A DNA stretch of 64,000 nt from Roseovarius mucosus DSM 17069 (GCF_000768555.3 NZ_KN293983.1:28532-92531); one strand, 5' to 3'. Shown: positions 33,230-42,929, counted from the stretch's first letter. Numbers and translations are program-made. The notes: generated by a model not told the origin, from the letters alone.

Positions 33230-34587
33230 TTCCGCCCAAGCCGCCCGCGCGCCCTGATGCTGTATCGCTCTGGCGCTATCTGCGGCTGTTTCGGGCCGAT
33301 ATCCTCTCGGCGCAGCCTGTCCGTCTTTATCGCGCGTGGATGGCTGAATTTCGCACGCCGTTCTTTCGCTCTTACCTTTGCAATGACACGGCCTTGGTTG
33401 ATTTGGTGCTGAAACAACGCCCCGATGATTTCCCGAAATCCACCCGTGTGTCCGAGGGGTTGCGGCCCCTGCTGGGGCAATCAGTCTTTGTCACCAATGG
33501 CGCGACATGGAGGCGGCAGAGGCGCATCATTGACCCTGCGTTCGAGGGCGGGCGGTTGCGGGATACGTTTGGGGCGATGGTCATGGCCGGGCAGGGGGCG
33601 GTTGCGCGGCTGGCCCCGCTGGCTGATGGCAGAGGGTTTGATATTGAGGGCCACACCAGCCATGCTGCCGCCGATGTGATCTTTCGCACGCTGTTTTCGC
33701 TGCCAATCGAGGATCGCACTGCCGCGCAGGTGTTTGACGCCTTCAAGGCGCATCAACGCACGCAGCCGGTGCTGAACCTTGCCGCGTTTATTCCCTTGCC
33801 GCGTTGGTTTCCACGCTTTCACCGCCGTCAGACGCGGGTGACGGCGCGGACCATCCGGGGGTTGATCACGGAACTGACCGCGCGGCGGCAGGCCGAGATT
33901 GCGGCGGGGACCGCGCCGGATGATCTGGCGACCAAGATCATGACCACCGCCGACCCCGAAACCGGCGCGCGGTTCGACACCGAGGAAATGGTCGATCAGG
34001 TCGCGATCTTCTTTCTGGCCGGGCATGAAACCAGTGCTTCGGCGCTGGCTTGGGCGCTCTACCTTCTGGCGCTTTACCCCGAGTGGCAGGACAGGGTCGC
34101 CGCAGAGGCCGAGGCAGTCTTTGGCACCCGCGCGCCGGAGTTTGCGGATATGGCGCGGTTGCGTGTCACCCGGGATGTGTTCCGCGAGACGCTGCGCCTC
34201 TATCCGCCGGTGCCGATGATGGTGCGCGAGACGGCCTGTCCCGAGCGGTTCCGCGACCGAGACATCGCACCCGGCGCGCAGGTGGTGATCAGCCCCTGGC
34301 ATCTGCACCGGCACGAGCGACTCTGGGACAATCCCGACGGGTTTGATCCGGCGCGTTATGGCACCGAGAATGGCAAGACCTGTCTGCGCGAGGCGTTCAT
34401 CCCGTTCTCTGCCGGTCAGCGGGTCTGCACCGGGGCGGGGTTTGCGATGATCGAGGGGCCGCTCTTGCTTGCGATGCTGGTGCGGGCCTATCGCCTGAGC
34501 CCGGTTGTGGGGCGCCCGCCCATGCCGGTGGCGCATCTGACGGTGCGCGGGCGCGATGGCATCTGGCTGAAACTTTTGCCGCGCTGA
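33226..34587 (+). CDS. Cytochrome P450
   Basis: The 453-residue protein carries the P450 hallmarks: the I-helix AGHETSASAL with the oxygen-activating Glu-Thr, the K-helix ETLRLYPP (ExxR), a PERF-like region (FDPARYG), and the haem loop FIPFSAGQRVCTGAG with cysteine ligand. No membrane anchor or fused reductase is evident, so it needs separate redox partners. It is translationally coupled to the upstream hydrolase-like gene, which suggests the two act on a common lipid or ester substrate. The substrate is unknown. Confidence 0.94.
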   Translation: MIPPKPPARPDAVSLWRYLRLFRADILSAQPVRLYRAWMAEFRTPFFRSYLCNDTALVDLVLKQRPDDFPKSTRVSEGLRPLLGQSVFVTNGATWRRQRRIIDPAFEGGRLRDTFGAMVMAGQGAVARLAPLADGRGFDIEGHTSHAAADVIFRTLFSLPIEDRTAAQVFDAFKAHQRTQPVLNLAAFIPLPRWFPRFHRRQTRVTARTIRGLITELTARRQAEIAAGTAPDDLATKIMTTADPETGARFDTEEMVDQVAIFFLAGHETSASALAWALYLLALYPEWQDRVAAEAEAVFGTRAPEFADMARLRVTRDVFRETLRLYPPVPMMVRETACPERFRDRDIAPGAQVVISPWHLHRHERLWDNPDGFDPARYGTENGKTCLREAFIPFSAGQRVCTGAGFAMIEGPLLLAMLVRAYRLSPVVGRPPMPVAHLTVRGRDGIWLKLLPR

Positions 34588-34639
34588 TCCGACACCCCTT
34601 TGCAAGCGGGATTAGAGCGCCTATGTATGGACTGTTCGC

Positions 34640-34960
34640 GCAAGCGGACTATGGACATAAACGCGCTCGTAATAAGCGGATCGGACCCGGGGGCGGTACC
34701 CGGCGACTCCACCAACAATCCTTCGTTTGGGGATCATGGGGTCGAAACAGGATCGACGAACGTCTAAAGGGGTTATGCTTTGTCTCGGTGAGGTACCACC
34801 GTTATCGGTCCGAAACGTACAGTTGCAAACGACAACCGTGCTCCGGTGGCCGTTGCTGCGTAAGCAGTAACCAAACCGAAACTTAAGTCCTTGCGCTTAG
34901 CCGCGTAAGGCGGGGTTCGCAGGCACCTGGCAACAGAAGCCTGCACTTTCACTTTAGCTT
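34640..34960 (+). ncRNA. ssrA: Two-piece (circularly permuted) alphaproteobacterial tmRNA
   Basis: The acceptor piece comes first and ends at ACCA 34711-34714, with CGACTCC as the 3' acceptor strand. The coding piece starts GGGGTCG at 34738, which pairs with CGACTCC. The tag reading frame runs from GCA 34825 to TAA 34861-34863 and encodes ANDNRAPVAVAA, ending in the usual protease-recognised AA. A short pairing TTATG/CATAA between the pieces fits helix P2. The intervening segment 34715-34737 is removed in maturation. The outer ends (near 34640 and 34960) are estimates. Confidence 0.92.
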
Positions 34961-35034
34961 TGATCTGTAACGCATTGAATAAACGTTATAAAACTATGCC
35001 TTGCGCGCATCGTGGCGGCGGGCGACAAAGAGGC

Positions 35035-36285
35035 ATGAGCGCGCCACCCCTTGCCCTGATCTTTCGCAGCTTTGCCCATATCGGTCTCCTCAGCTTTGGT
35101 GGACCTGCAGCGCAAATTTCGATGATGCATGAGGAACTGGTCGTGCGGCGCGGCTGGCTGAGCGAGCAGCAATTCCTGGGTGCGCTGTCGTTTTGCATGC
35201 TCTTGCCGGGGCCAGAGGCGATGCAGCTCTGCACCTATGCCGGTTGGCGGCTGCGTGGGGTGCTGGGCGGGCTGATCGCGGGGCTGCTCTTCGTGCTGCC
35301 GGGGGCGGCAGTGATCCTGGCACTTGGCCTTGGCTATGCGACCTATGGCGATTTGCCCATGGTGCAGGCGGTGTTTCTGGGCGTCAAGGCGGCAGTCGTG
35401 GTGATCGTTTTGCAAGCGCTTCTGAAACTTGCAAAGCGTGCGCTCAAAGGCCGGGCGTCTTGGGTTTTGGCGGGCTTGGGTTTTGTCGCGATGTTCTTTC
35501 TTTCGGTGCCTTTTCCCTTCATCATCGCGGCGGCCGCACTCTGGGGGGCTTGGAGCACACGGGGGGCAATCGCGGAGCCCGAGACCGCCGATGGCATGGT
35601 GTCAGCCCGGCAAACGGCCACAACGGCACTGTTCTGGGGCGCTCTCTGGGCTGCACCGGTGTTGTTCGTTTGGGCCACGGGGGCCGGGTTCCTGACGGAT
35701 CTGGCGCTTTTCTTCAGCAAGCTGGCGGTCGTGACCTTTGGCGGTGCCTATGCCGTGCTGGCCTATATGACGGAAACGGTGGTGGCGACCAAGGGCTGGC
35801 TCAGCACGGCGGAAATGATCGATGCACTCGGTCTGGCCGAGACCACGCCGGGGCCGCTGATCCTTGTGACCGAGTTTGTGGGCCTCTTGGCGGGGTATGC
35901 GCAGGGCGGGGTAGGGACCGCTGTGCTGGCGGCTTGTCTCACGCTCTGGGTCACGTTCATTCCTTGCTTTTTGTGGATTTTCACTGGCGCGCCGTATATC
36001 GAGCATATCCTTGCGCGGCCCCGTCTGAAAGGCGCCTTGGCGGGGATTTCGGCGGCGGTGGTGGGGGTGATCCTCAACCTCTCGGTGTGGTTCGCGCTGC
36101 ATGTCCTGTTCGGACGGGTGACGATGAGCGCGCTTGGACCCCGCCCCGAGATCAGCAGCTTTTCGCCGCGCGATGCGATCTATGTCGCGGTCGCAGGCGT
36201 GCTGCTGCTGGGGCTTCGCTTGCCGATGGTGCCCGTTCTGGCGCTCATGGCGGTGCTAGCGGGTCTGGTTCATGTTTTGATTTGA
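35035..36285 (+). CDS. chrA: Chromate transporter, ChrA family
   Basis: The 416-residue integral membrane protein is a tandem duplication of the CHR domain. Each half has the repeated signature: FAHIGLLSFGGPAAQISMMHEELV with FCMLLPGPEAMQLCTYAG in the N-half, and FSKLAVVTFGGAYAVLAYM with LGLAETTPGPLILVTEFVGL in the C-half. Family members export chromate, though many do not confer resistance. The ATG 35035 has AAAGAGG just upstream. Confidence 0.92.
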   Translation: MSAPPLALIFRSFAHIGLLSFGGPAAQISMMHEELVVRRGWLSEQQFLGALSFCMLLPGPEAMQLCTYAGWRLRGVLGGLIAGLLFVLPGAAVILALGLGYATYGDLPMVQAVFLGVKAAVVVIVLQALLKLAKRALKGRASWVLAGLGFVAMFFLSVPFPFIIAAAALWGAWSTRGAIAEPETADGMVSARQTATTALFWGALWAAPVLFVWATGAGFLTDLALFFSKLAVVTFGGAYAVLAYMTETVVATKGWLSTAEMIDALGLAETTPGPLILVTEFVGLLAGYAQGGVGTAVLAACLTLWVTFIPCFLWIFTGAPYIEHILARPRLKGALAGISAAVVGVILNLSVWFALHVLFGRVTMSALGPRPEISSFSPRDAIYVAVAGVLLLGLRLPMVPVLALMAVLAGLVHVLI

Positions 36286-36359
36286 GCGGCGCATTGCAGG
36301 TCTTTTGTTTTGCTTCGAATCCCCTATGCTGGCGTGCAGCAATTCCCCAAGGGTCAATC

Positions 36360-36815
36360 ATGTCTCGATCAATCGACTACGGCAATCTCATGCATCGTGC
36401 CATGCGCGGCCTCATCCAAGAGGTGCTGAACAAGGTGCAGGCCGAGGGTTTGCCAGGGGCGCATCACTTCTTCATCACTTTCGACACCAAACATCCCGAG
36501 GCCAAGCTCGCCGATTGGTTGAAACAGCGCTATCCGTCGGAAATGACGGTGGTGATGCAGCACTGGTATGATGACCTCAAGGTCACGAATGACGGGTTTG
36601 CGGTGACGCTGAATTTTGGCGATGCGCCAGAGCGGCTATATGTGCCCTACGATTCGATCCAGACCTTTGTCGATCCGTCTGTCGAATTCGGCCTGCGGTT
36701 CGAGACGCAGGAAGTGGATGAAGATATCGACGAGCTGGACGACACCGATCCGCCCGACGATGATCCCAGCCCCGGCAAGGCCGAGGTGGTGCGGCTCGAC
36801 AGTTTCCGCAAGTAA
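36360..36815 (+). CDS. sspB: SspB, ClpXP protease adaptor for tmRNA-tagged proteins
   Basis: The 151-residue protein begins MSRSIDYGNLMHRAMRGLI, the usual alphaproteobacterial SspB start, with the peptide-binding beta-domain (HHFFITFDTKHPEAKL, YDDLKVTNDGFAVTLNFG) and an acidic disordered tail ending in PGKAEVVRLDSFRK, the ClpX-docking motif. It delivers ssrA-tagged proteins to ClpXP. It is only 1.4 kb from the tmRNA gene, a functional pairing. Confidence 0.95.
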   Translation: MSRSIDYGNLMHRAMRGLIQEVLNKVQAEGLPGAHHFFITFDTKHPEAKLADWLKQRYPSEMTVVMQHWYDDLKVTNDGFAVTLNFGDAPERLYVPYDSIQTFVDPSVEFGLRFETQEVDEDIDELDDTDPPDDDPSPGKAEVVRLDSFRK

Positions 36816-36922
36816 CACGCGCTTTGTCGCAGTCTGCGGGCTTTGTATCCCGTCGTATACAGCATTGATCTTTTGCCAAACTGCGGTATGAACGGGGCAA
36901 ACCCGTCACGAAAGGCTTTGCC

Positions 36923-38314
36923 ATGACCGCCACCCGCACCGAAACCGACAGCTTTGGCCCCCTTGAGGTGCCGAACGACAAGTATTGGGGCGCGCAGACG
37001 CAGCGCTCGATCATGAATTTCCCGATCGGCTGGGAGAAACAGCCGGTGGCCATCGTGCGCGCGCTTGGCGTGATCAAGCAGGCCTGCGCGCAGGCCAACA
37101 AGGCCAGTGGCAAGCTCGATGCGCGTCTGGCCGATGCCATCATTCAGGCGGCGCAAGAGGTGATCGCGGGCAAGTTCGACGACAATTTCCCGCTGGTCGT
37201 CTGGCAGACAGGGTCGGGCACGCAATCCAACATGAACGCCAATGAGGTCATTGCCAACCGGGCGATTGAAATCTTGGGCGGCGTTATCGGCTCCAAGGAC
37301 CCGGTGCATCCCAATGACCATGTGAACATGGGGCAATCCTCGAACGACACCTTCCCCACGGCCATGCATATCGCGGCCGCCATGACGGCGCGCGACGTGC
37401 TTTTGCCGGGGTTGGAGAAGCTCTTGACGGGGCTCGAGGCCAAGTCGGAAGAGTTCAAGGACATCATCAAGATCGGCCGCACCCATACGCAGGATGCGAC
37501 GCCGTTGACCTTGGGGCAGGAATTTTCGGGCTATGCGCATCAGATCCGGCAGGGGATCGCGCGGGTCAATCTGTGTCTGCCCGGCATTTACGAGCTGGCA
37601 CAGGGCGGCACCGCCGTGGGCACCGGTCTGAATACCGCGAAGGGCTGGGATACAACCGTTGCGGGGCAGATGGCCGAGATCACCGGCCTGCCGTTCGTCA
37701 CCGCACCAAACAAGTTCGAGGCGCTGGCCGCCCATGATGCCATGGTGTTCATGTCCGGTGCGCTCGCAACCGTGGCGGGCTCTTGCTACAAGATCGCCAA
37801 TGACATCCGCTTTCTTGGCTCTGGTCCGCGTTCGGGCCTGGGTGAATTGATCCTGCCCGAGAACGAGCCGGGATCGTCGATCATGCCCGGTAAGGTCAAC
37901 CCGACGCAGGCGGAGGCCCTGACGCAGGTTGCGGCGCATGTCATGGGCAATGACGCCGCGATCAAGTTCGCGGGCTCTCAGGGGCATTTCGAACTGAATG
38001 TCTACAACCCGATGATGGCCTATAACCTCTTGCAGTCCATGCAGCTTTTGGGTGACGCCGCTGATAGCTTCACCGAGCGCATGCTGAATGGCATCGAAGC
38101 CAACGGGCCGCGCATCGACAAGCTGATGAAAGAAAGCCTGATGCTGGTCACGGCGCTTGCCCCCACCATCGGCTATGACAATGCCACCAAGGTTGCCAAG
38201 ACCGCCCATAAGAATGGTACGACCCTGCGCGAAGAGGCGATTGCGCTTGGCTTTGTCGATGGCGAGACCTTTGATCGCGTGGTGCGCCCCGAAGACATGA
38301 TCGGCCCGAAATGA
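36923..38314 (+). CDS. fumC: Class II fumarate hydratase
   Basis: FumC interconverts fumarate and malate in the TCA cycle. The 463-residue protein has [59 protein letters not shown] and the catalytic loop [15 protein letters not shown]. The length is typical. Its stop overlaps the next gene (ATGA). Confidence 0.97.
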   Translation: MTATRTETDSFGPLEVPNDKYWGAQTQRSIMNFPIGWEKQPVAIVRALGVIKQACAQANKASGKLDARLADAIIQAAQEVIAGKFDDNFPLVVWQTGSGTQSNMNANEVIANRAIEILGGVIGSKDPVHPNDHVNMGQSSNDTFPTAMHIAAAMTARDVLLPGLEKLLTGLEAKSEEFKDIIKIGRTHTQDATPLTLGQEFSGYAHQIRQGIARVNLCLPGIYELAQGGTAVGTGLNTAKGWDTTVAGQMAEITGLPFVTAPNKFEALAAHDAMVFMSGALATVAGSCYKIANDIRFLGSGPRSGLGELILPENEPGSSIMPGKVNPTQAEALTQVAAHVMGNDAAIKFAGSQGHFELNVYNPMMAYNLLQSMQLLGDAADSFTERMLNGIEANGPRIDKLMKESLMLVTALAPTIGYDNATKVAKTAHKNGTTLREEAIALGFVDGETFDRVVRPEDMIGPK

Positions 38315-38493
38315 CCGAGGGCCCGGTCAACCTGAACCGGGTGCGCAAGCAAAAGGCGCGGGCCGAGGAGAAGGCCCGCGCAAACGAGAATGCCACGCGC
38401 TTTGGCCGGACCAAGGCGCAAAAGGCACTGGAGCAGGCGCAGGCCGACAAGGCGCGCGCCGTGCTCGATCAGCATCGGCGGGATGAGGACTGA
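38311..38493 (+). CDS. DUF4169 family protein
   Basis: The 60-residue protein is highly charged and probably helical ([39 protein letters not shown]). It matches the DUF4169 pattern. The ATG 38311 overlaps the fumC stop, implying coupling. Function unknown. Confidence 0.8.
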   Translation: MTEGPVNLNRVRKQKARAEEKARANENATRFGRTKAQKALEQAQADKARAVLDQHRRDED

Positions 38494-38502
38494 CCTTGGT
38501 TT

Positions 38503-38565
38503 CATCTGGCCCAAAATACCTCGGGGGAGTCCTGGATATCATCCAGGACGGGGGCAGCGCCCCCA
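38503..38565 (-). repeat. Dispersed intergenic repeat, copy 2 (reverse orientation)
   Basis: On the minus strand it reads GGGGGCGCTGCCCCC, a GTCCTGG/CCAGGAC hairpin, then CCCCCGAGGTATTT and TTGGGCCAGATGA. It shares the core and tail with 18109-18153 but has an extra hairpin between them. It lies between DUF4169 and the ribbon-helix-helix gene. Confidence 0.7.
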
Positions 38566-38575
38566 TGTCTGACCA

Positions 38576-38812
38576 ATGACAGGCGCGCGCCCGGTCAAGC
38601 GCTCGCTCACCCTGCGCGGTCATCGCACCAGCGTATCGCTTGAGGATGCCTTTTGGCAGGCGTTTCGTGAGATTGCCGAGGAAAAATCCATGGCAATTAA
38701 TGTCTTGGCGGCGGAAATTGATGCAGGGCGCGGGGTAGAGACGGGATTGGCCACGGCGATCCGGCTATATGTGCTTGCCCATTATCGCGACCGGATGCTG
38801 CAAAAGGAATGA
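38576..38812 (+). CDS. Ribbon-helix-helix domain protein
   Basis: The 78-residue protein has a ribbon-helix-helix pattern: strand KRSLTLRGHRTSVSLEDAFW, helix REIAEEKSMAINVLAAEI and the following ATAIRLYVLAHY helix. The family is a small DNA-binding type found in alphaproteobacteria, usually next to DUF4169 and fumC. It is likely a regulator, but no target is apparent. The terminator stem contains its TGA. Confidence 0.83.
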   Translation: MTGARPVKRSLTLRGHRTSVSLEDAFWQAFREIAEEKSMAINVLAAEIDAGRGVETGLATAIRLYVLAHYRDRMLQKE

Positions 38813-38844
38813 CGCCGCGCGAGGGCGCGGCGTCATTTGTTTTT
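38809..38844 (+). terminator. Strong Rho-independent terminator of the fumC unit
   Basis: A perfect 12-bp stem ATGACGCCGCGC / GCGCGGCGTCAT with a GAGG loop is followed by TTGTTTTT. The stem includes the stop codon of the ribbon-helix-helix gene. Confidence 0.9.
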
Positions 38845-38856
38845 CGTTCCTAGTGG

Positions 38857-40692
38857 TCATTCCGCCGGTTGTTCGGCGATGATCCCGTGCTTTTCGCGCA
38901 GATGGTCGCGGTAGAGCGCCTTGGTCAGCGAGATGACCATCAGCACCATCACCATGGCAAAGGGCAGCGCGCCGATGATCATGGCGTTTTTCAGCGCCTC
39001 GAACGGATCGGCCGCAGCGCCGGAGTTGCCTGCAATGATCAGGGCACCGATGACCAAAGTCAGGATAACACCCCAGATGATCCGGTGTTTGATCCCGGTT
39101 TCAGCCTGACCGCCCGACATGATCGTATTCATCACAAGGATACCCGAGTCTGCCGAGGTCACGAGGAAGGTGAGGATCAGCACCACGCACATGATGGTCA
39201 CAGCGGTGAGCAGGCCGCCGTCGATCATGAAGCCCAACGTGACGAAGAGCTTGTTGGTGTTGGAGGCCCCGATGATGGCGCCCTGTGCCACGCCGCTGAG
39301 TTCAAGGTCAATCGCCGTGGCCCCAAGGATTGTCATCCAGGCAAAGCACACAAGCGCCGGGGCGATCACGCAGCCAAGGATGAATTCGCGCACTGTGCGC
39401 CCCTTCGAGATGCGCGCGAGGAACAGACCGACGAAAGGCGAAAACGCGATCCACCACGCCCAGTAGAAGGTGGTCCAGCCCGCTTGCCAGCCAAACAGGC
39501 GGCCTTGGGCACCCGCCTCGTATGCGGCGACTTTGGCCGCATCGGGCAAGTCTGCAGCGGCACCGCTCAGACCGCCGACAAAGCCGTCAAAGCTGCCCCA
39601 TGCGTTTGTTGCGCCACCGTAGAGGTCAGCGGCCAGCGGGGCTGCTTCGGCCGGCAGGGCCGCGGCAAAGGCCTCGGACGAGAGCGGCCCGTAGGCGTTG
39701 AACGACAGCGATGCGAAATGCAGGAGGTAATCCGCAAGGGCGGTTGCGTATTTGGTCATGGCAAAGGCGAAAGAGCCAAACACGATGAAGACCAGCAACA
39801 GGACCACCGACAGCACGAGGTTGAGGTTGGAAAGATACTTGATGCCGCGCCCAACGCCCGAGACCGCCGATAGGATCGACAGGCCCATGATCGCCAGCAG
39901 GGCCGCAATGAGACCTGTGGTGGTGGGCTTGGGCGCGTCGCCTGTGGTGTTCATCAGCCACTCCATGCCACTGACCGCATAGACGCCATCCACGAACTGC
40001 GACACGCCGAAACCGATGGTCACAGAAACACCCAGAATGGTGGCCACGACGCCCAGAACATCCACGACATCGCCCAAAATCCCATTGGCTGCGCGCCCCA
40101 GAAGCGGGGTCAGAGCCGACCGGATGGTGAGCGGCATGTCACGGGTATAGGCGTAATAGGCAAGGCTGAGCCCGGTCACGACATAGATCGCCCAGGCGTG
40201 AAAGCCATAATGCGCAAAGGTGTAGCGATAGGCAGGGGTGACGCCTTCGACGGTGTTGCCGATGACTGCCCCGGTCACGGTCTCGGGGTTCGAGCCCCAG
40301 AGGCCCAGCGGTTCCGCCGTTGCAAACACCATGAGACCAACGCCAAGACCCGCGCCGAACATCATCGAGAACCAAGAGAAATTCGAGAATTCCGGCTGTT
40401 CGCCTGCGCGCCCCATGAGGCGTTTGCCCGTCGAGGGCAAGAGCGCCACGATAAAGAGAAAGAAGGCAAACATGCCGGTGGCGAGAATGTAGAAGGTGTT
40501 GAACCCCTCCAGCAGGGACCAATTGAGGCTCGAGAGGGTGGCATTGGCATTCAAAGGCCAGACCAGCGCCCAGATCACCAAAAGCGCCATCGAAGTTTTG
40601 GAGATCAGCGCTATGGGCAAACTATAGCCCTCATAGAACCCCTGTGGGGCGGTTTTGATCTCGAGATCGGTAAAGGGGGGTTTTATACTCAT
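38857..40692 (-). CDS. BCCT-family betaine/choline/carnitine transporter (first of a divergent pair)
   Basis: The 611-residue protein has about twelve membrane helices and BCCT motifs: FSMMFGAGLGVGLMVFATAEPLGLW, HYGFHAWAIYVVTGLSLAYYAY, GVSQFVDGVYAVSGMEW, FYWAWWIAFSPFVGLFLARIS and GRTVREFILG. It takes up quaternary or sulfonium compounds such as glycine betaine or DMSP. An ATG at 40692 (MSIKPPFTD) is chosen over the long upstream frame. It diverges from a second BCCT gene at 41198. Confidence 0.93.
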   Translation of the reverse strand: MSIKPPFTDLEIKTAPQGFYEGYSLPIALISKTSMALLVIWALVWPLNANATLSSLNWSLLEGFNTFYILATGMFAFFLFIVALLPSTGKRLMGRAGEQPEFSNFSWFSMMFGAGLGVGLMVFATAEPLGLWGSNPETVTGAVIGNTVEGVTPAYRYTFAHYGFHAWAIYVVTGLSLAYYAYTRDMPLTIRSALTPLLGRAANGILGDVVDVLGVVATILGVSVTIGFGVSQFVDGVYAVSGMEWLMNTTGDAPKPTTTGLIAALLAIMGLSILSAVSGVGRGIKYLSNLNLVLSVVLLLVFIVFGSFAFAMTKYATALADYLLHFASLSFNAYGPLSSEAFAAALPAEAAPLAADLYGGATNAWGSFDGFVGGLSGAAADLPDAAKVAAYEAGAQGRLFGWQAGWTTFYWAWWIAFSPFVGLFLARISKGRTVREFILGCVIAPALVCFAWMTILGATAIDLELSGVAQGAIIGASNTNKLFVTLGFMIDGGLLTAVTIMCVVLILTFLVTSADSGILVMNTIMSGGQAETGIKHRIIWGVILTLVIGALIIAGNSGAAADPFEALKNAMIIGALPFAMVMVLMVISLTKALYRDHLREKHGIIAEQPAE

Positions 40693-41197
40693 CTGTGACG
40701 TCCCTGATCCATTTCGATTGAACGGGGTGCTCTTGTGGCTCTGCAATCGGCCTTTTGCCCCATCGCGACAGTTTCCCATGATGGGGCCTGTGTATCGAGC
40801 GGGTATTCCGGCGCTCCGTGCGCAAATTGCGACCACTGACCGGTGGAAATGGGGCGGTTGGGGCGTTGGGTTCAACTGGATTGATCCGCTGCGCAACGAA
40901 ACTGAAGTTGGGTTTGCTGGAAACGCGCGCCGGCGAATCTCTGGAGATTTGTATTTTTACGACATTTTAATTGTCGCAAACGTGACGTCTCTCCGCCATC
41001 AGGTTGCAGATTCGGGCGGTTTCTTGCTAAAAGGGTGAAGGCGGCCCGGGCCTTTGAGGTCCGGTGCGCCTTTCGATGCGTCGTCCGCCCCTGTTGGCGC
41101 AAGACCCTGGAACGCCGCGACATGCCGCAACAGAGCGGCAACGATGTCCTGTGATTGGGACGTGACGGGCGGCAGAAAAACAAGAAAAGGAGGCCAG
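40693..41197. promoter_or_regulatory. Divergent 505-bp control region between two BCCT genes
   Basis: No convincing gene is seen; short open frames here have atypical composition. An inverted repeat CGACA-N7-TGTCG is at 40960-40976, with a T-rich flank, a possible operator or promoter element. The bases 41157-41197 include the AAGGAGG site of the next gene. Confidence 0.5.
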
Positions 41198-42907
41198 ATG
41201 GCCGACGAGACAACCAACCAAGGCATACCCGCGCCCGAAGGGCAATCTGACCTGATCGAGACCGGATACGAAATCGGGCAGGATAATGTGCAACCTCAGG
41301 TGGGGCCTTTTGGCCTGGACATTCATAACCCGGTGTTTTTCATCTCGGGTCTCAGCATCGTGATTTTCGTCTTTTATGCATTGGCCCTGCCGGATCAGGC
41401 GGCGTCGGTGTTTGACTGGCTCTTTGCGGCGGTAACGAAAGGCTTTGATTGGTTTTTCCTGAGCGCCGCCAATGTCTTTGTGCTGTTCTGCCTCTTTCTG
41501 ATTGTCAGTCCTTTTGGCCGGGTGCGCCTTGGTGGGGATGAGGCCACACCGGACTACAGCTATCTGGGCTGGTTTGCGATGCTGTTTGCGGCGGGCATGG
41601 GCATTGGTCTCATGTTCTTTGGCGTGTCCGAGCCGATGAGCCATTTCTCAAGCGCCTTGGGCGGCACGGCGATGGAGGGCGGCATACGCAGCGATTGGGC
41701 ACCACTTGGGGCCGCTGGCGGTGATCCGGAGGCCGCCTCGCGTCTGGGGATGGCGGCGACGATCTTTCACTGGGGGCTGCATCCATGGGCGATCTATGCG
41801 GTGGTGGCGCTGGCACTGGCGCTCTTCAGCTATAACAAGGGGCTGCCGCTCACGCTGCGGTCGGCCTTCTATCCGATCCTGGGCGAACGCGTGTGGGGCT
41901 GGTGGGGCCATGTGATCGACACGCTTGCGGTTTTTGCCACGCTCTTTGGTCTGGCCACCTCTCTTGGGTTTGGAGCGGAACAGGCGGCCTCGGGGTTGAC
42001 GTTTCTCTATGGCTCTGGGGATGCCGCCGAGGGCACGCGCGCCTTTATGGGCATTGCCTATGGCAATAGCGAGGAAAGCGGCGTCGCGAACTCCAGCCTG
42101 CTCTTGGTGCTGCTGATTTCCGGCATCACGGCGATTGCGTTGGTGTCGGTGGTGCGCGGCCTTGATGGTGGGGTCAAGGTGCTGTCGGAGATCAACATGG
42201 GCTTGGCGGCACTTCTGCTGCTGTTCGTGTTCTTCGTAGGCGGGCCGATTTTCCTGCTGACATTCTTCTTTGACAGCCTCTGGGCCTATCTGCAAAATCT
42301 CGTGGCTCTGTCCAATCCCTTTGGACGCGAGGATACGAACTTCATGCAGGGCTGGACCGCGTTTTACTGGGCGTGGTGGATCAGTTGGTCGCCTTTTGTG
42401 GGTATGTTCATCGCCCGTGTCAGCCGGGGCCGCACGGTGCGGGAATTCGTGATTTGTGTGCTGCTCATTCCATCGCTGGTCTGTGTGTTGTGGATGAGCG
42501 TGTTTGGCGGCACCGCGCTTAATCAGGTGATTGCCGGTGGCTACGAGGCGGCCCAAAACGCGCCGCTTGAGCTGAAGCTGTTCCAGATGCTCGATCCGAT
42601 GCCCTTGGCGACGATAACCTCGACTATCGGGATTATCCTTGTGGTGGTGTTCTTTGTCACCTCGTCGGATTCAGGGTCGCTGGTGATCGACACGATCACG
42701 GCGGGTGGCAAGGTGGATGCGCCGGTGCCCCAGCGGGTATTCTGGTGCATCTTTGAGGGGGCCGTCGCGATTGTTCTCTTGATCGGCGGGGGTTTGGCCG
42801 CGCTTCAGTCGGCGGTGATCTCCACCGGCTTGCCGTTTACGCTGGTGCTCTTGGTCATGTGTTGGGCGATCTTTCGCGGCTTGCAGAGCGAAATGAAAAG
42901 CCTCTGA
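41198..42907 (+). CDS. BCCT-family betaine/choline/carnitine transporter (second of the pair)
   Basis: The 569-residue protein has BCCT elements LGWFAMLFAAGMGIGLMFFGVSEP, HWGLHPWAIYAVVALALALFSYN, FGLATSLGFGAEQA, FYWAWWISWSPFVGMFIARVSRG and VTSSDSGSLVIDT. The start is fixed by AAGGAGG at 41188-41194 before ATG 41198. It is clearly a paralogue of the gene at 38857. The two may favour different osmolytes. Glycine betaine uptake would feed the Bmt step elsewhere in the window. Confidence 0.93.
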   Translation: MADETTNQGIPAPEGQSDLIETGYEIGQDNVQPQVGPFGLDIHNPVFFISGLSIVIFVFYALALPDQAASVFDWLFAAVTKGFDWFFLSAANVFVLFCLFLIVSPFGRVRLGGDEATPDYSYLGWFAMLFAAGMGIGLMFFGVSEPMSHFSSALGGTAMEGGIRSDWAPLGAAGGDPEAASRLGMAATIFHWGLHPWAIYAVVALALALFSYNKGLPLTLRSAFYPILGERVWGWWGHVIDTLAVFATLFGLATSLGFGAEQAASGLTFLYGSGDAAEGTRAFMGIAYGNSEESGVANSSLLLVLLISGITAIALVSVVRGLDGGVKVLSEINMGLAALLLLFVFFVGGPIFLLTFFFDSLWAYLQNLVALSNPFGREDTNFMQGWTAFYWAWWISWSPFVGMFIARVSRGRTVREFVICVLLIPSLVCVLWMSVFGGTALNQVIAGGYEAAQNAPLELKLFQMLDPMPLATITSTIGIILVVVFFVTSSDSGSLVIDTITAGGKVDAPVPQRVFWCIFEGAVAIVLLIGGGLAALQSAVISTGLPFTLVLLVMCWAIFRGLQSEMKSL

Positions 42908-42929
42908 CCTTCCCGTGACTGTCATCTTG

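Noticed and set aside
36647..38209. 520-codon open frame opposite fumC
   Set aside because: Antisense shadow; fumC codes for a complete, conserved enzyme.
40655..41038. 127-codon open frame in the BCCT spacer
   Set aside because: Overlaps the start of the BCCT gene antisense, with no recognisable domain or ribosome-binding site.
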